DNA from: Nonomuraea montanisoli
GTDB taxonomy: Bacteria > Actinomycetota > Actinomycetes > Streptosporangiales > Streptosporangiaceae
Assembly: GCF_013363975.1 (NCBI RefSeq)
Contig: NZ_JABWGN010000017.1
Coordinates: forward strand, 124,001-188,000
Length of the DNA: 64,000 nucleotides
Direction: 5' to 3'
Both the position numbers and the translations under genes were made by a program. The notes beneath the pieces are model-generated. The model was not told the DNA's origin. It saw only the letters and a list, made by a program, of their open reading frames with translations, and made no database searches. Positions within the stretch are counted from its first letter, which is position 1. Each line of letters opens with the position of its first letter. Of this stretch, positions 37,262 to 45,027 are shown in pieces.

Positions 37262-38137
37262 TCAGAGGCTGACGGCCAGGCCGATCGAGAACAGCAGGCC
37301 GTACGCCATCTGCAGCTTGCCCGTCTGCTGGAGCACGCCGATCAGCGCCGGCCCCACCGCGCCGTGCAGCACCGTCTTGACCGGCATGACCGCCAGCGGC
37401 GCGGCCAGCACCGCGAGCGGCGCCAGCCAGGCGAGGGGGAACATCGCCACCGCCACCACGAACGGCGCGATCAGGCACACCGCGTACAGGGTGCGGGTGC
37501 GCTCGGCGCCCAGCACCACCGCGAGCGTGCGCTTGCCGACCGGCCCGTCGGTGTGGACGTCGCGCAGGTTGTTGACCACGAGCATCGAGCACGACAGCAA
37601 CCCGACCGGGATCGAGGCGATCAGCGCCGCCCACGAGAGGTGCTCGGTCTGCACGTACGCCGTGCCCATCACCGGCACCAGACCGAAGAACACGAACACG
37701 GCCGCCTCGCCCAGCGCCCGGTAGCCGTACGGGCTCTTGCCGCCCGTGTAGAACCACGCGGCGGCGATGCAGGCGGCGCCCACGAGCAGGATCCACCACG
37801 CCCGGGTCGCGATCACGAGGATCAGCCCGAGCACCGCCGCGGCGGCGAAGCAGCCGAACGCGGCGGCGAGCACCTGCGGCGGCGTCGCGGCCCGCGAGCC
37901 GACGAGCCGCATCGGGCCCACCCGCTCGTCGTCCGTGCCGCGCACGCCGTCGCTGTAGTCGTTGGCGTAGTTGACGCCGATCTGCAGCAGCAGCGCCACG
38001 AGGAGGGCGAGGACCGCACGCCACCAGATCGGGTGGCCTTCACCGATCGCCACGCCGGTGCCGACCACGACGGGCACGACGGCGTTGGGGAGGGTGCGGG
38101 GACGCGCTCCGGCGATCCACTGGCCGGGGGTTGCCAT
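37262..38137 (-). CDS. menA: 1,4-dihydroxy-2-naphthoate polyprenyltransferase (MenA)
   Basis: MenA attaches the polyprenyl tail in menaquinone synthesis. The 291-residue integral membrane protein has the UbiA-type aspartate motifs: NYANDYSDGVRGTDDERVGPMRLV (residues about 56-79) and NNLRDVHTDGPVGKRTLAV (about 188-206). Multiple hydrophobic helices complete it. N-terminal GQWIAGARPRTLPNAVVPVVVG is typical of MenA. No other men gene is in the window. The gene is 15 bp downstream of a GNAT gene on the same strand and is probably cotranscribed with it. Confidence 0.94.
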   Translation of the reverse strand: MATPGQWIAGARPRTLPNAVVPVVVGTGVAIGEGHPIWWRAVLALLVALLLQIGVNYANDYSDGVRGTDDERVGPMRLVGSRAATPPQVLAAAFGCFAAAAVLGLILVIATRAWWILLVGAACIAAAWFYTGGKSPYGYRALGEAAVFVFFGLVPVMGTAYVQTEHLSWAALIASIPVGLLSCSMLVVNNLRDVHTDGPVGKRTLAVVLGAERTRTLYAVCLIAPFVVAVAMFPLAWLAPLAVLAAPLAVMPVKTVLHGAVGPALIGVLQQTGKLQMAYGLLFSIGLAVSL

Positions 38138-38152
38138 ATCTCTGGAGATCCC

Positions 38153-38761
38153 TTAGCTGATGTCGGTGGTGAGCCTGACCATGCGGATGGGGCGGCCCAT
38201 GTCGAGAACGCGCTCGGCCATGTCCTCGCCCCAGCCGGCCGACTCCAGGAAGCCCAGCACCGCGTAGTTGTCGGCGAACACCCATGTGGCGATCTGCCGG
38301 TAACCGTCCTGGCGCAGGTGGTCGACCGTCGCGTTGAGCAGGCGGCTGCCGTGGCCGCGCCGTACGAAGTCGGGGTCCACCAGCAGCGTCAGCATCTCGG
38401 CCACCTCGGTCGGATCGAGATCCGGATCCTCGGCGGGGGCGTGCGAGGCCAGGCCCACCACACGCTCACCGCCCCGCGGGGTGGCGGGCACGCCGCTGCC
38501 TCCGACGCCCAGCGCGGGGAACCCCTCGGTGTCGAGAATGGTCTCCACCGCGACCAGCACCCGGTGCCTCGACGTGGGCGGGGCGACGATCGCCTCGTCC
38601 CACTGGCGCAGCCACATCTTCTCGGCCGCCGGGCCGGTCATCTGCTCCAAAGGGCCCTCGGGAAGGAAATCCCGATAGCCGTAGCGCCAGGCGCGGATCT
38701 GAACATTCGCCACCTGGAGCACATCCTCGCGCCGGGCCGCCCGGACGCCTACGTCTGCCAT
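38153..38761 (-). CDS. GNAT-family N-acetyltransferase
   Basis: This 202-residue acetyltransferase begins VGVRAARREDVLQVANVQIRAWRYGYRDFLP, the N-terminal pattern of this GNAT subgroup, and has its acetyl-CoA loop in LTLLVDPDFVRRGHGSRLLNATVDHLRQ. FLESAGWGEDM lies near the C-terminus. The substrate is unknown. It lies between the CGNR protein gene and menA, all on the minus strand with gaps of 44 and 15 bp. Confidence 0.87.
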   Translation of the reverse strand: MADVGVRAARREDVLQVANVQIRAWRYGYRDFLPEGPLEQMTGPAAEKMWLRQWDEAIVAPPTSRHRVLVAVETILDTEGFPALGVGGSGVPATPRGGERVVGLASHAPAEDPDLDPTEVAEMLTLLVDPDFVRRGHGSRLLNATVDHLRQDGYRQIATWVFADNYAVLGFLESAGWGEDMAERVLDMGRPIRMVRLTTDIS

Positions 38762-38805
38762 CTCGGCCCGCTCCTTCGCCTGCCGTTCATGCCACAAGGC
38801 ACGAG

Positions 38806-39324
38806 TTACACCGTATCGGTGTTTGAGGCTTGGAGACGACGCGAACCCTGCTTCCTCGCCCGGTAGGCGCGCGTTTTGGTGCGGTTGCCGCAGACCCGCA
38901 TGGAACACCACGAGCGAGATCGATTTTTCGAGACGTCGATGAACGCCCACTGACAGGTGATCTCCGAGCACACCTTGAGCCGGTCCCAGGAGGCGTCGGC
39001 GACCGCGCCGGCGATCACGGCGAGGGCGCCCCGGACCCCGGTGTCGACCGGCACGAGTCGGGGGAGAGGATCGACCACCAGACGCAGCGGCAACACCGGC
39101 AGCACCGTGTGAGGTGTCGTCTCCCGTCTCAGGGCCGCGCGTAACCCCTCGCGCAGGGCCAGCGCGGTGGCCAGGTCGTCGTCCGTGGCGCGGTCGAGAG
39201 GGCCCGCCAGGCCGCGCTCGCGCAGCCACAGCGCCAGCTCCGCCGGGCAGGCCAGCTCGTCCGTGCCGCACTCCACGTCCAGGGTGTTCACGAAGTCGCG
39301 CACGAGCTCCGCGGGTGCCGGCAT
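38806..39324 (-). CDS. CGNR zinc finger protein (ABATE domain)
   Basis: The 172-residue product has the N-terminal ABATE-type domain (LVRDFVNTLDVECGTDEL; LALREGLRAALRRE). The C-terminal CGNR zinc finger follows: KVCSEITCQWAFIDVSKNRSRSWCSMRVCGNRTKTRAYRARK, with cysteines spaced as in the family and the eponymous C-G-N-R. Such proteins are putative stress-linked transcription regulators; no target is known. The ATG at 39324 starts directly before PAPAELVRDF. It is 65 bp after the MocR-type gene. Confidence 0.88.
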   Translation of the reverse strand: MPAPAELVRDFVNTLDVECGTDELACPAELALWLRERGLAGPLDRATDDDLATALALREGLRAALRRETTPHTVLPVLPLRLVVDPLPRLVPVDTGVRGALAVIAGAVADASWDRLKVCSEITCQWAFIDVSKNRSRSWCSMRVCGNRTKTRAYRARKQGSRRLQASNTDTV

Positions 39325-39389
39325 GCTCTTACTGTACGGCGGCTCGCACGGCCCTTCGGGGCGGCCCCCGGTGCGGGCGATCATGCCGG

Positions 39390-40787
39390 TCAGGAGACGC
39401 GGTCGAGGGCCTCGGCCAGGCGGCGCACCCCCTCGGCCAGCTCCGCGAGGTGCGTCGCCGAGATGTGGGTGACCCGCACCCGCGGCCCCGGCGGCTCCGA
39501 CGGGTAGTACATCCGCCCCGGGCTCACCAGCACGCCGCCCCGCCGGGCCTCCTCCACCAGGGCCGTCTCGTCCACCTCCGGCGGCAGCCGCAGCCACAGG
39601 TGCATGCCGCCCCGGGGCAGCAGGTGCAGCTCGGCCCGCGGCATGCGCAGGGCCAGCTCGGCCGCCAGCGCGTCGCGGCGCGTGGCGATCTCGGCGTGCA
39701 GCGCCGACAGGTGCCGCCCCCACGCTCCCGAGCCGAGGAACTCCACCGCCGTCTCCTGCAGCGGCCGGGCCACGAAGAACGACTCCACGAGCTGGTTCGC
39801 GCGCAGCCGGTGCGCCGCGGGACCGCGGGCGATCACGGCCGCCACCCGCATGCTCGGCGACAGCACCTTGGTCAGGGACGCGATGTAGACCACGATGCCG
39901 TGCTCGTCCATGGAGACCATCGGCGGCGGCGCCTGGTCGGTCAGGTAGCGGGCGAAGTCGTCCTCGATGACGAACGCGCCCGCCGCCCGGGCGACCTGCA
40001 GCACCTGCTCGCGGCGCTCGCGCGGCAGCGTGGCGCCCGTGGGGTTGTGCAGCGTCGGCTGGGTGCAGAACACCCGCGCGCCCGTCACGGCGAACGCCTC
40101 GGCCAGCAGGTCCGGCCGTACGCCGTCGCGGTCCATCGGCACGGCGGTCGCCCGCAGCCCCGCCGCCTTGGCCGCCGCCAGGGCGCCCGGATAGGTCGGC
40201 GTCTCCACCAGCACCTGCGTGCCGGGGGCGGCCAGCGCCCGGAAGGCGTGCGTCAGGGCCGACTGCCCGCCGCTGACGATCAGCGCGTCGGCGGCCGTGA
40301 CGTCGCCGCCCGCCTCGGCCGCGAACCAGCGGCGCAGCTCCGCGAGGCCGTTCAGCGGCGGCATGGCCCAGGCGTCGGGCCGGCGCACCGCCCGCGTCGC
40401 CGCGGCGGCGAGCTGCCGGTCCGGCCGCAGCCCCGGGTGGGGATAGCCGCCGGTCAGCGGCACCACGCCCTCGGGCGGCGGGCTGAGCAGCGTGACTACG
40501 GCCGACTCGTCGACCACCCGGTCGCCCAGCGCGACGGTCTGCCAGGACAGGTCGGGCGCGGCGGCGGGCCGCTCGGTGCGGTGGGCGACGAACGCGCCGC
40601 TGCCCGGCCGCGTGACCACCACGCCCTCGGCGGCCAGCAGGCCCAGAGCCCGGGACACGGTCACGGGGCTGACGTTGTGGCGGCGCATGACCTCACGGCT
40701 GGAGGGCAGCCGGTCGCCGGGCCGGAGCCGGGCGGCCTCGTCGCGCAGTATCGCGGCGATCTGGGCGATACTGCTATCGTTGTTCAT
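39390..40787 (-). CDS. MocR-type GntR regulator with aminotransferase domain
   Basis: This 465-residue fusion has an N-terminal GntR winged helix (LRPGDRLPSSREVMRRHNVSPVTVSRALGLLAAEGVV, about residues 21-57). A PLP-dependent class I aminotransferase-like domain follows, with SGGQSALTHAFRAL, QPTLHNPTG, EDDFARYL and SLTKVLSPSMRVA (PLP lysine in the last). MocR proteins sense PLP or amino-compound adducts and usually act on a divergent gene. Here the divergent gene is an EamA exporter whose ATG overlaps this one's within CATG. Two palindromes flank that point. Confidence 0.93.
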   Translation of the reverse strand: MNNDSSIAQIAAILRDEAARLRPGDRLPSSREVMRRHNVSPVTVSRALGLLAAEGVVVTRPGSGAFVAHRTERPAAAPDLSWQTVALGDRVVDESAVVTLLSPPPEGVVPLTGGYPHPGLRPDRQLAAAATRAVRRPDAWAMPPLNGLAELRRWFAAEAGGDVTAADALIVSGGQSALTHAFRALAAPGTQVLVETPTYPGALAAAKAAGLRATAVPMDRDGVRPDLLAEAFAVTGARVFCTQPTLHNPTGATLPRERREQVLQVARAAGAFVIEDDFARYLTDQAPPPMVSMDEHGIVVYIASLTKVLSPSMRVAAVIARGPAAHRLRANQLVESFFVARPLQETAVEFLGSGAWGRHLSALHAEIATRRDALAAELALRMPRAELHLLPRGGMHLWLRLPPEVDETALVEEARRGGVLVSPGRMYYPSEPPGPRVRVTHISATHLAELAEGVRRLAEALDRVS

Positions 40788-40811
40788 GAAAGACCAGAAT
40801 AGCGCTATCGT
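40766..40811. promoter_or_regulatory. MocR operator candidates over the divergent start codons
   Basis: CGATA-CTGC-TATCG (40766-40779) and ATAGCGCTAT (40799-40808) flank the CATG (40785-40788) shared by both start codons. They also contain a direct repeat GCTATCGT at 40773 and 40804, 31 bp apart (about three helical turns). Direct repeats on one DNA face are typical MocR targets. Binding would cover both start sites and probably both promoters. Confidence 0.6.
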
Positions 40812-41712
40812 CGAGCCGCTGGTAGCGGTCCCCCCGGTCACCAGGAAGAGCGGCGGGACGGGGCTCGCCTTCCTCGGCGTGCTGGCCTTCTCGGGCTCCA
40901 TGCCGGCCACGGTGTTCGCGATGCGCGGCTTCGACCCGTGGCTCGTCGCCATCGGCCGGGCCCTCGTCGCGGCCGTGATCGCGCTCGTCTGCCTGCGGGC
41001 CGCCCGGCTCCCGCTGCTCCCGCCCCGGCGCCACTGGGGTTCGTACACCCTGATCTCCCTCGGGGTCGTGTTCGGGTTCCCCGTCTTCAGCGGCCTCGCC
41101 CTCGACCTGGGGGCGACCACCGCGCACTCGGCCGTCGTGATCGGCCTGCTCCCCGCCGCCACGGCCGCCTGCGCCGTGCTGCGCGCCGGTGAGCGTCCCC
41201 GGCCGCTGTTCTGGGTCGCCTGCGCGGCCGGCGCCGCCGCCATCACCGCGTTCACCGTCACCCGGCACGGCTCCGGACCGGAGGGCGCCTGGGCCGACCT
41301 GCTGCTGGTGGGAGCCCTCCTGTCGGCCGCCGTCGGTTACACCGAGGGCGGGCGGCTCGCCCGCGAGACGCCCGGCTGGCAGGTCATCTCGTACGCGCTC
41401 GTGGTGTCCCTGCCGCTCACCGCGCCCGTGACCGCCGTGCTGGCCGCGACGACGCCGATCCACCCGTCCGCCGAGGCGCTCGCCGGGTTCGCGTACGTGG
41501 CGGCGGTGTCGATGTTTCTCGGCTTCATCCCGTGGTACGCGGGCCTGGCCAGGGGCGGGATCGCCCGCGCCGGGCAGACGCAGCTCACGCAGCCGCTGCT
41601 CACGCTGGTGTGGGCGTGGGTCCTCATGGGGGAGCGGTTCGGGGTGGTGACGGTGCTGGGGGCGCTGGCCGTCCTGGTGTGCGTGGCGGTGACGCAGCGC
41701 ACCCGTACGTGA
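40786..41712 (+). CDS. EamA/DMT-family transporter
   Basis: This 308-residue membrane protein has ten hydrophobic segments in two EamA repeats (LAFLGVLAFSGSMPATVFAMRG in the first; ISYALVVSLPLTAPVTAVL and GFAYVAAVSMFLGFIPWYAGLARGGIA in the second). Members export amino acids or other metabolites. The sole upstream in-frame start, ATG 40786, overlaps the MocR start in CATG, so both mRNAs must be leaderless or nearly so. Pairing with a PLP-binding regulator suggests an amino acid or amine cargo; this is inference. Confidence 0.88.
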   Translation: MKDQNSAIVEPLVAVPPVTRKSGGTGLAFLGVLAFSGSMPATVFAMRGFDPWLVAIGRALVAAVIALVCLRAARLPLLPPRRHWGSYTLISLGVVFGFPVFSGLALDLGATTAHSAVVIGLLPAATAACAVLRAGERPRPLFWVACAAGAAAITAFTVTRHGSGPEGAWADLLLVGALLSAAVGYTEGGRLARETPGWQVISYALVVSLPLTAPVTAVLAATTPIHPSAEALAGFAYVAAVSMFLGFIPWYAGLARGGIARAGQTQLTQPLLTLVWAWVLMGERFGVVTVLGALAVLVCVAVTQRTRT

Positions 41713-41762
41713 CGCTTGAAAGAGATGACGGCGCCGCGCAGGATGAGGGATGGAGGTGTCAC

Positions 41763-42785
41763 ATGGCAGACCTCACCATCCCGGAAGGCGGCTTCTGGCC
41801 GGCCCCGGAGATCCCGCAGCCGAACATCTACCCGATGGAGTGGCGGGTCGAGACCGCCAAGCTCGCGGCCATCTACGAGAAGTCCAAGCGCATGGTCTGG
41901 AACCCCGCCGACCTGCCCTGGGACGGCCTCGACCCGGCCGACTTCACCCGCGAGCAGCGGCTCGGCGTCATGTACTGGTTCGCCGTGCTGGCGAACTTCG
42001 ACGCCTCGGGCCCGGCCGTGTTCGCCCGGGCCACCATTCAGGCGTTCGAGAAGCACGAAGAGGACCCGGTCAGGAAGTGCTTCTTCTCCATCACCCGTGA
42101 CGAGATGAACCACGAGGAGTGCTGCCAGCGCACGATCGCCAAGCTCTGGCCCGGCGGCCCCCTGAACTGGACCCCGTCAGACGACCTCGAACGCGCCGCC
42201 CACAACAACATCGGCTGGCTGTACCACAACGGGGGCCGCTACTGGAACGGCTACACCAGCGCGGTCGGCAAGTACAGCCTGCCCGTGCTGTTCACCAGCT
42301 TCATGATGGGCGAGATGGCCGCGTCCACCCTGTTCAGGGGGATGGCGTCGGAGACCCGGCATCCGGTGTTCGGCGAGATGTTCCACCGCATCGGCCGCGA
42401 CGAGTCCCGGCATCTCCAGATCTGCATGACCATCCTGGAGAACGAGTGGCCGGGCCTCACCGACGACACGCGCACCCTCATCACCCGGCAGCTCCGGGCC
42501 GGGTTCGTGTTCCTGTCCATGATCCTCTGGGAGCCGCCCGAGGGCTTCTGGGACCTGCCCCCGTACTTCCTCGCCAACCACCGCGTCCTCATGGACCACG
42601 CCCGGCAGGCGGGTCTGGGGGTGCTGTCGTACGAGGAGCAGGCGGAGAACTGGCGGGTGGCGATGGCCCGCGTCCGGGCCATCGTGGAACGGTGGGGGAT
42701 CGACTTCCCGGCGATCCCGGAGCTCGACCTGGAGGGCGTGAAGGTCGACTTCATCGACCCGGAGGACATCATCCCGGTGTTCTGA
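41763..42785 (+). CDS. Ferritin-like diiron protein
   Basis: This 340-residue, all-helical-looking protein carries two E-x-x-H motifs: ITRDEMNHEECCQR near residue 117 and IGRDESRHLQIC near residue 216. Additional glutamates lie in ARATIQAFEKHEEDP and FMMGEMAAS. This fits a ribonucleotide reductase R2- or AurF-like diiron four-helix bundle, possibly an N-oxygenase or hydroxylase. I cannot name its substrate. GGAGG lies 6 nt before the ATG. Codon usage is normal. The next gene is a very small zinc ribbon. Confidence 0.75.
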   Translation: MADLTIPEGGFWPAPEIPQPNIYPMEWRVETAKLAAIYEKSKRMVWNPADLPWDGLDPADFTREQRLGVMYWFAVLANFDASGPAVFARATIQAFEKHEEDPVRKCFFSITRDEMNHEECCQRTIAKLWPGGPLNWTPSDDLERAAHNNIGWLYHNGGRYWNGYTSAVGKYSLPVLFTSFMMGEMAASTLFRGMASETRHPVFGEMFHRIGRDESRHLQICMTILENEWPGLTDDTRTLITRQLRAGFVFLSMILWEPPEGFWDLPPYFLANHRVLMDHARQAGLGVLSYEEQAENWRVAMARVRAIVERWGIDFPAIPELDLEGVKVDFIDPEDIIPVF

Positions 42786-42930
42786 GCGTTCCTTTCGCCT
42801 GTTGGAGGTTCGGTGGCCCCCATTGGCGTACCGGTCAGGCATGCGGGACCTGGGGCCGTACTACTGCTCCTCCTGGAATGTGAGCCTGATACGTGGGGAA
42901 CTCTGGTGATCACGCGCCCGTTCTGCCGAC

Positions 42931-43104
42931 GTGACCACACCTCAGCTCGCATGCCCTCTCTGCCGGCACACCGAGTTCCTCCAGCAGCAGGGCCGCATCA
43001 GCAGCAAGCACAACTTCGTCCAGAACCCGGTGACACTGATGATCTGCAAGCAATGCAACTACGTCCTGCCGTTCTGGGAAGGGAAGTCCATCTACCTGAG
43101 CTGA
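42931..43104 (+). CDS. Small zinc-ribbon protein, 57 residues
   Basis: A GTG at 42931 opens a 57-codon frame ending TGA at 43102-43104. The product begins TTPQLACPLCRHTEFLQQQG and continues through NPVTLMICKQCNYVLPFW to KSIYLS. The paired C-P-L-C and C-K-Q-C are a classic zinc knuckle, which makes chance very unlikely. The ribosome binding site is weak. Function is unknown; small ribbons of this kind often bind nucleic acid or protein. It sits 145 bp after the diiron protein gene. Confidence 0.65.
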   Translation: MTTPQLACPLCRHTEFLQQQGRISSKHNFVQNPVTLMICKQCNYVLPFWEGKSIYLS

Positions 43105-43245
43105 CTGACGCAGAGCCGGTACCCATCGGCGTGGCATTGTCACTGATGGACGCTGCACTGCGCCGCCTGCGCGTGATCATGTTGAGACCGGAGCCTGCCA
43201 AGATCGCTGCGGAAGTATGGGCGGCGCCGGAAAGAGACCGCGAGC

Positions 43246-44058
43246 ATGAGGCGAACCATGGCAGTGACGGTCGTCGCGCTGGCGACGGCGGGCCTGTCCG
43301 CCGCGCCGGCGAACGCTGCCAGGATCGGCGTCGATCCGGTGACCGCGATCCAGCGGCAGCTCATCGACGGACGCGGTGTGAAACTCACCCTGCGCTCTTC
43401 CTCCAACGTGTTCCGCAAGTGGGACAAGCACAAGCCTGAGATCGGGACGGCCGCGTTCGGGGACGGCCGTGTCGTGGCGACCGACGTGACCGATCACGAC
43501 TTCAGGGGCCCTGGCATCCGGACCATCTGCGTCGGCGGCCACCGCTATGACACCGAGGAAGTCGGTGATCCCGGCCCTCGCTTCCCCTCGGGCAAGACCT
43601 GGATCGACCTCGGCAGGTCCCAGTGCGGGCGGCATCTGGAAGTGGGCCGTATCCGGCTCGACGAGCCGGGCATGCTCACAGCAGTTCTCGCCACAACGAC
43701 GAGTAAGCGACCTGCGGGCGTCTACGACGGCACCCACACCATGCTCCACCAGGGCACCATCACTTTTGGACAGCTGTTCAAGGCCAGCCCCCGGATGCGG
43801 GCCGACTTCGGTGGCCAGGCGGTGCGCCAGTTCACACCCTGGACGATCTCGTGGCGCCTCTGGATCGGGGATGACCAGCTCGTGCGCAGAGCGTGGAGCT
43901 CATGGCGAGAGCCGGACGCGATGGACGACAACCCGCGCGGATACATCGCCTTCATCCGCGACCTCCGCCTGTCCGGCTGGGGGATCAAGGTCCGCATCAA
44001 AGCGCCCGCCCGCAGCGTGACCACGACGTTGGAAGAAATCCACGGCTACGGCTCGTAG
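43246..44058 (+). CDS. Secreted protein of unknown function
   Basis: This 270-residue protein has a clear Sec signal peptide, MRRTMAVTVVALATAGLSAAPANAA, with cleavage after ANA. The mature part has GVDPVTAIQRQLIDGRGVKLTLRS, two cysteines (in IRTICVGGH and RSQCGRHLEV, possibly a disulphide) and a Trp-rich region (WTISWRLWIGDDQLVRRAWSSW). The layout of a sensor-like beta-rich domain resembles lipoprotein-type carriers, but it has no lipobox. I do not recognise the family. The gene uses somewhat less biased codons than its neighbours, which may signal transfer. Confidence 0.72.
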   Translation: MRRTMAVTVVALATAGLSAAPANAARIGVDPVTAIQRQLIDGRGVKLTLRSSSNVFRKWDKHKPEIGTAAFGDGRVVATDVTDHDFRGPGIRTICVGGHRYDTEEVGDPGPRFPSGKTWIDLGRSQCGRHLEVGRIRLDEPGMLTAVLATTTSKRPAGVYDGTHTMLHQGTITFGQLFKASPRMRADFGGQAVRQFTPWTISWRLWIGDDQLVRRAWSSWREPDAMDDNPRGYIAFIRDLRLSGWGIKVRIKAPARSVTTTLEEIHGYGS

Positions 44059-44329
44059 ATGGATGCGTGAGGGGAGCCTCGCGCAGTGCGCGCGCTCTTC
44101 GGATACGCCGTTCCTCGGATGCTCGCCGGGCAGCTCCCACGAGCCCGGCATGACGCTGTTCCGCGCTTGACGCAGCAGAAGATGCGCCCTTGGCCGTCGC
44201 CTCGCCAGTAGAGCCGGTGATCTGTGAGCGGCGCGTCATGGTGGAGCGTCCTTCGCGGGCTGCGGCGTTCCTCACCCGGGCCTGCGGCTCGCGTTGCAGG
44301 TTCGACCGCGTGAGAACGGATGGTCATCC
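44059..44329. other. No gene recognised
   Basis: Only short antisense frames exist here, none with recognisable motifs. Together with the two remnants that follow, the 44.06-45.0 kb stretch appears to be decayed sequence. Confidence 0.6.
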
Positions 44330-44675
44330 ATGGTGGACAAGCCGAATCGTCAGGTCGCTGTGTTCGGCGCCGGGGACCGACGACCTGCGCGAAGCTCCGA
44401 GCACGGTGCCGGCGGCCCGGCTGCTTGCCGAGGGCGCTGAGGTGAGCTGCTGGGATCCCATGGCCGCCCGGCGAGACGGAGCCTTGGACGTCGACGAGTC
44501 GTCACGCGAGTCCAGGAGCAGCCGTCGAGGGGGCGGACGCGGCGATCGTGGTGACGGAATGGCCCCAGCGTCGGCAGGTCGATTGGGCGCAGGCCGCCGC
44601 GGTGATGCGGCCGGTGATGTTCGGCGGCCGTAACGTGTTCGACCCGGCCGCGATGCGCGCCGGCTTCGCCCGCTG
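44330..44675 (+). pseudogene. Remnant of UDP-glucose/GDP-mannose dehydrogenase C-terminus
   Basis: NRQVAVFGAG followed by a frame change to GTDDLREAPSTVPAARLLAEGAEVSCWDPMA matches the C-terminal domain of UDP-glucose 6-dehydrogenases. VTEWPQRRQVDWAQAAAVM and GGRNVFDPAAMRAGF continue it in another frame near 44548. The N-terminal two thirds are gone and at least two frameshifts are present. It then runs straight into a transposase fragment at about 44673. Confidence 0.75.
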
Positions 44676-44808
44676 CTGGACGCCACCCTCAAGGTGCGCG
44701 GCATGCGCGGCCGCCGCCGCCAGCGTCCCGAGGTTGTGCTCGTCGACCGTGGCTACGACCACGACACGTACCGCCGCCTGATGCGTGAGCCACAGATCCG
44801 CCTCATGC
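44673..44808 (+). mobile_element. IS5-family transposase fragment
   Basis: LLDATLKVRGMRGRRRQRP, then EVVLVDRGYDHDTYRRLM, strongly resembles the core of actinobacterial IS5-type transposases (the D-R-G-Y-D block holds one catalytic aspartate). Only about 45 codons remain. The junction with the dehydrogenase remnant suggests insertion followed by deletion. Confidence 0.72.
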
Positions 44809-45027
44809 CACCACCCGCCTCCTGTCGATCTTGATCCGGCGGATCAGGTGGGCGGCGGAATTGTCGGTGGCATCTGAGACCGTCACAGGCAGCGCTCACA
44901 TGACTGCTGTCCGTCACTGCGATGGGAGGGGATGCGTTCATGCACGCCCGCAGAGCCGACACCCGGAACGCCCGCAGCCGTTCTGCCGCATCAGGGTCCA
45001 ATGGAGAGTCCTTCACCGGGGCGCACC

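Noticed and set aside
44046-44327. Minus-strand frame of 93 codons beside the remnants
   Set aside because: No recognisable domain or ribosome binding site; more likely decayed sequence.
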